A DNA stretch of 6,524 bases from Clostridia bacterium (GTDB lineage: Bacteria > Bacillota > Clostridia > Christensenellales > CAG-138). The notes under the pieces were generated by a model that worked only from the letters and a program-made list of their open reading frames with translations, searched no databases and had not been told where the DNA came from. Every line of letters begins with the position of its first letter. The first letter of the stretch is position 1. The translations under genes and the position numbers were made by a program. Below are positions 5,605 to 6,524 of the stretch, in pieces. The DNA lies in the NCBI GenBank assembly GCA_016296415.1, contig JAEDJH010000068.1, forward strand, positions 1 to 6,524, read 5' to 3'.

Positions 5605-6524
5605 ATGAATCGAAAATCTGCCTTCGGGCTTTTTGCCGGCGTTTTGAGGAGGACGGCGTTTACGCCTGCGTTAACGCTTGCGTTTATGCTTGCATTTACG
5701 CTTGCATTTATGCTTTGCGGCTGTCAGGCGGCGTCCTCGCCGGATATTCCGCAGCCCCCGTGGGATACCCTGCCTCCCTCCGGATCTGCCGCTTCGAACG
5801 TCACCCATGCCCCCGAGCCCGACGATACGGCAGGCGGCGTTACTGCGCCCGTTTCCGCCCCCGCAGCGGCGCTTCCAACGCCCGAGCCCACGCCCTTCGT
5901 CTCCGAAGTGGGCGTTGAGCTTCCCGAGGGGGAGTGGTCGATGATACTGCTCAACCCGTGGCACTCGATAGAGGAGGATCTTGACATTGAGCTCAAGGGC
6001 GTCGGCAGGAAGGTTGACGCAAGGATAGCCGAAGTCGTGAAAAAGCTCATCCGTGACGCAAAGAGCGACGGCGTTTCGATAAAGTGTCAAAGCGGCTTTC
6101 GGGACATTGAATATCAGACGGGGCTTTTTGAGCGCAAGGTCGAAAGGCTGATGCGGACGGGACTTACGGAGGAGGAGGCAAGAAAGCAGGCTGCCACGGT
6201 CGTTGCCGTCCCCGGGACGAGCGAGCATCACACGGGGCTTGCCATAGACTTCACCACCGAGGGCATGAGCAGCCTTACCGAGGCATTTACAAAAACGAAG
6301 GCGTTTTCATGGCTCATGGAAAACGGATATAAATACGGCTTTATAATGCGCTATCCCGAGGACAAAATGCACATAACGGGCATAATTTACGAGCCGTGGC
6401 ACTGGCGCTACGTCGGTCCCACGGTATCCTACGCCATGCACAGGACGGGCGAGTGCTATGAGGAGTACCTCGTCCGCATCGGCAGACTTGAGCCGCCCGT
6501 GACCCTCCCCGAAACAACCCCTCA
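5605..6524 (+). CDS. VanY-type D-alanyl-D-alanine carboxypeptidase lipoprotein (peptidase M15B), 3' end cut by the window
   Basis: The frame stays open from 5605 to the right edge: 306 codons. It starts with a lipoprotein signal peptide: basic residues (Arg3, Lys4, Arg15, Arg16), a hydrophobic core at 18-37 and a lipobox LCGC with the lipidated Cys40, so the protein should be anchored outside the cytoplasmic membrane. A Pro/Ala/Thr/Ser-rich low-complexity linker (41-108) follows, then the catalytic domain (about 110-285). The M15B zinc motifs are complete: SEHHTGLAID with His208 and Asp215, then EPWHW with catalytic Glu263 and His266; Arg166 in SGFRD is the conserved substrate-side residue. 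Such enzymes remove the terminal D-Ala from peptidoglycan stem pentapeptides. No vanA/vanB-type genes are nearby, so a housekeeping cell-wall trimming role is more likely than glycopeptide resistance. The Pro-rich sequence at the edge (EPPVTLPETTP) lies past the domain, so little is probably missing. Confidence 0.92.
   Translation, partial: MNRKSAFGLFAGVLRRTAFTPALTLAFMLAFTLAFMLCGCQAASSPDIPQPPWDTLPPSGSAASNVTHAPEPDDTAGGVTAPVSAPAAALPTPEPTPFVSEVGVELPEGEWSMILLNPWHSIEEDLDIELKGVGRKVDARIAEVVKKLIRDAKSDGVSIKCQSGFRDIEYQTGLFERKVERLMRTGLTEEEARKQAATVVAVPGTSEHHTGLAIDFTTEGMSSLTEAFTKTKAFSWLMENGYKYGFIMRYPEDKMHITGIIYEPWHWRYVGPTVSYAMHRTGECYEEYLVRIGRLEPPVTLPETTP
5659..5718 (+). repeat. Five-unit 12-bp minisatellite encoding the signal-peptide core
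   Basis: Five consecutive 12-bp units, in frame, make up codons 19-38 of the lipoprotein: TTTACGCCTGCG, TTAACGCTTGCG, TTTATGCTTGCA, TTTACGCTTGCA and TTTATGCTTTGC. They encode FTPA, LTLA, FMLA, FTLA and FMLC. Adjacent units differ by one to three bases. Because the unit is four codons, gain or loss of a unit would keep the frame and only change the length of the hydrophobic segment. Confidence 0.85.

Noticed and set aside
5597..5608. Three-codon leader frame (Met-Arg-Lys-stop) overlapping the lipoprotein start as ATGA
   Set aside because: Its ATG directly abuts the GGAGG site with no spacing, so it should not be translated from it; the arrangement follows from chance in a purine-rich leader.
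5671..6231. Minus-strand open frame of 186 codons opposite the carboxypeptidase
   Set aside because: The plus strand has clear lipobox and M15B zinc motifs; the minus-strand product is Arg/Lys/Gly-rich, and its repeats are only the reverse of the signal-peptide minisatellite.
5605..6524. Glycopeptide-resistance (vanY) determinant
   Set aside because: The enzyme family matches, but there is no ligase, dehydrogenase, VanX or two-component regulator in the window, and chromosomal M15B lipoproteins of this type are common housekeeping enzymes in Clostridia.

Overview
The window looks like a piece of chromosome from a G+C-rich member of the Clostridia (Firmicutes), probably an Oscillospiraceae/Ruminococcaceae-like gut organism. 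This rests on three things: a DnaD-family replication protein, a protein pair typical of Firmicutes (YibE/F and a clostridial-type DUF815 ATPase), and a VanY-type lipoprotein carboxypeptidase behind a Gram-positive signal peptide. Shine-Dalgarno sites are mostly strong (GGAGG-like) and the promoters are sigma-A-like. The genus is inference. I see no tRNA, rRNA, CRISPR array, transposase or phage structural gene.

Layout. At 1-63 two copies of a G/C-rich hairpin repeat lie upstream of a sigma-A-like promoter (146-173). That promoter drives a DnaD-domain protein (201-1403, +), which carries three tandem copies of the DnaD C-terminal-type helical domain. It meets, tail to tail across 11 bp, a minus-strand operon read from right to left: a YibE/F membrane protein (4967-3735), a DUF815 AAA+ ATPase (3738-2398) and a ROK sugar kinase (2401-1415). 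The three are joined by two ATGA stop/start overlaps, so translation is probably coupled. The operon has its own promoter (5033-5005), with a perfect 7-bp dyad over the expected transcription start.

Upstream on the same strand is a short gene (5446-5054) for a membrane-anchored helical protein; a 17-bp perfect tandem duplication spans its stop codon and reaches into the next promoter. It is divergent from a lipoprotein of the VanY/M15B D,D-carboxypeptidase family (5605 to the right edge, +, incomplete at its C-terminus). The 158-bp divergent spacer carries two facing extended -10 promoters that share ten identical bases.

How the genes may work together. The right half has a cell-envelope flavour (periplasm-facing peptidase, membrane-anchored helical protein, polytopic YibE/F protein); the DnaD protein belongs to replication initiation or restart. 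The ROK kinase and the DUF815 ATPase have no obvious shared pathway. The points most worth a second look are the DUF815 protein, which keeps Walker A but seems to have lost the Walker B acidic pair and arginine finger; the five-unit 12-bp minisatellite that encodes the hydrophobic core of the lipoprotein signal peptide; the triple-repeat DnaD protein with no helicase loader beside it; and the duplication/dyad architecture of the YibE operon promoter. I found no clear new defence or mobile system.
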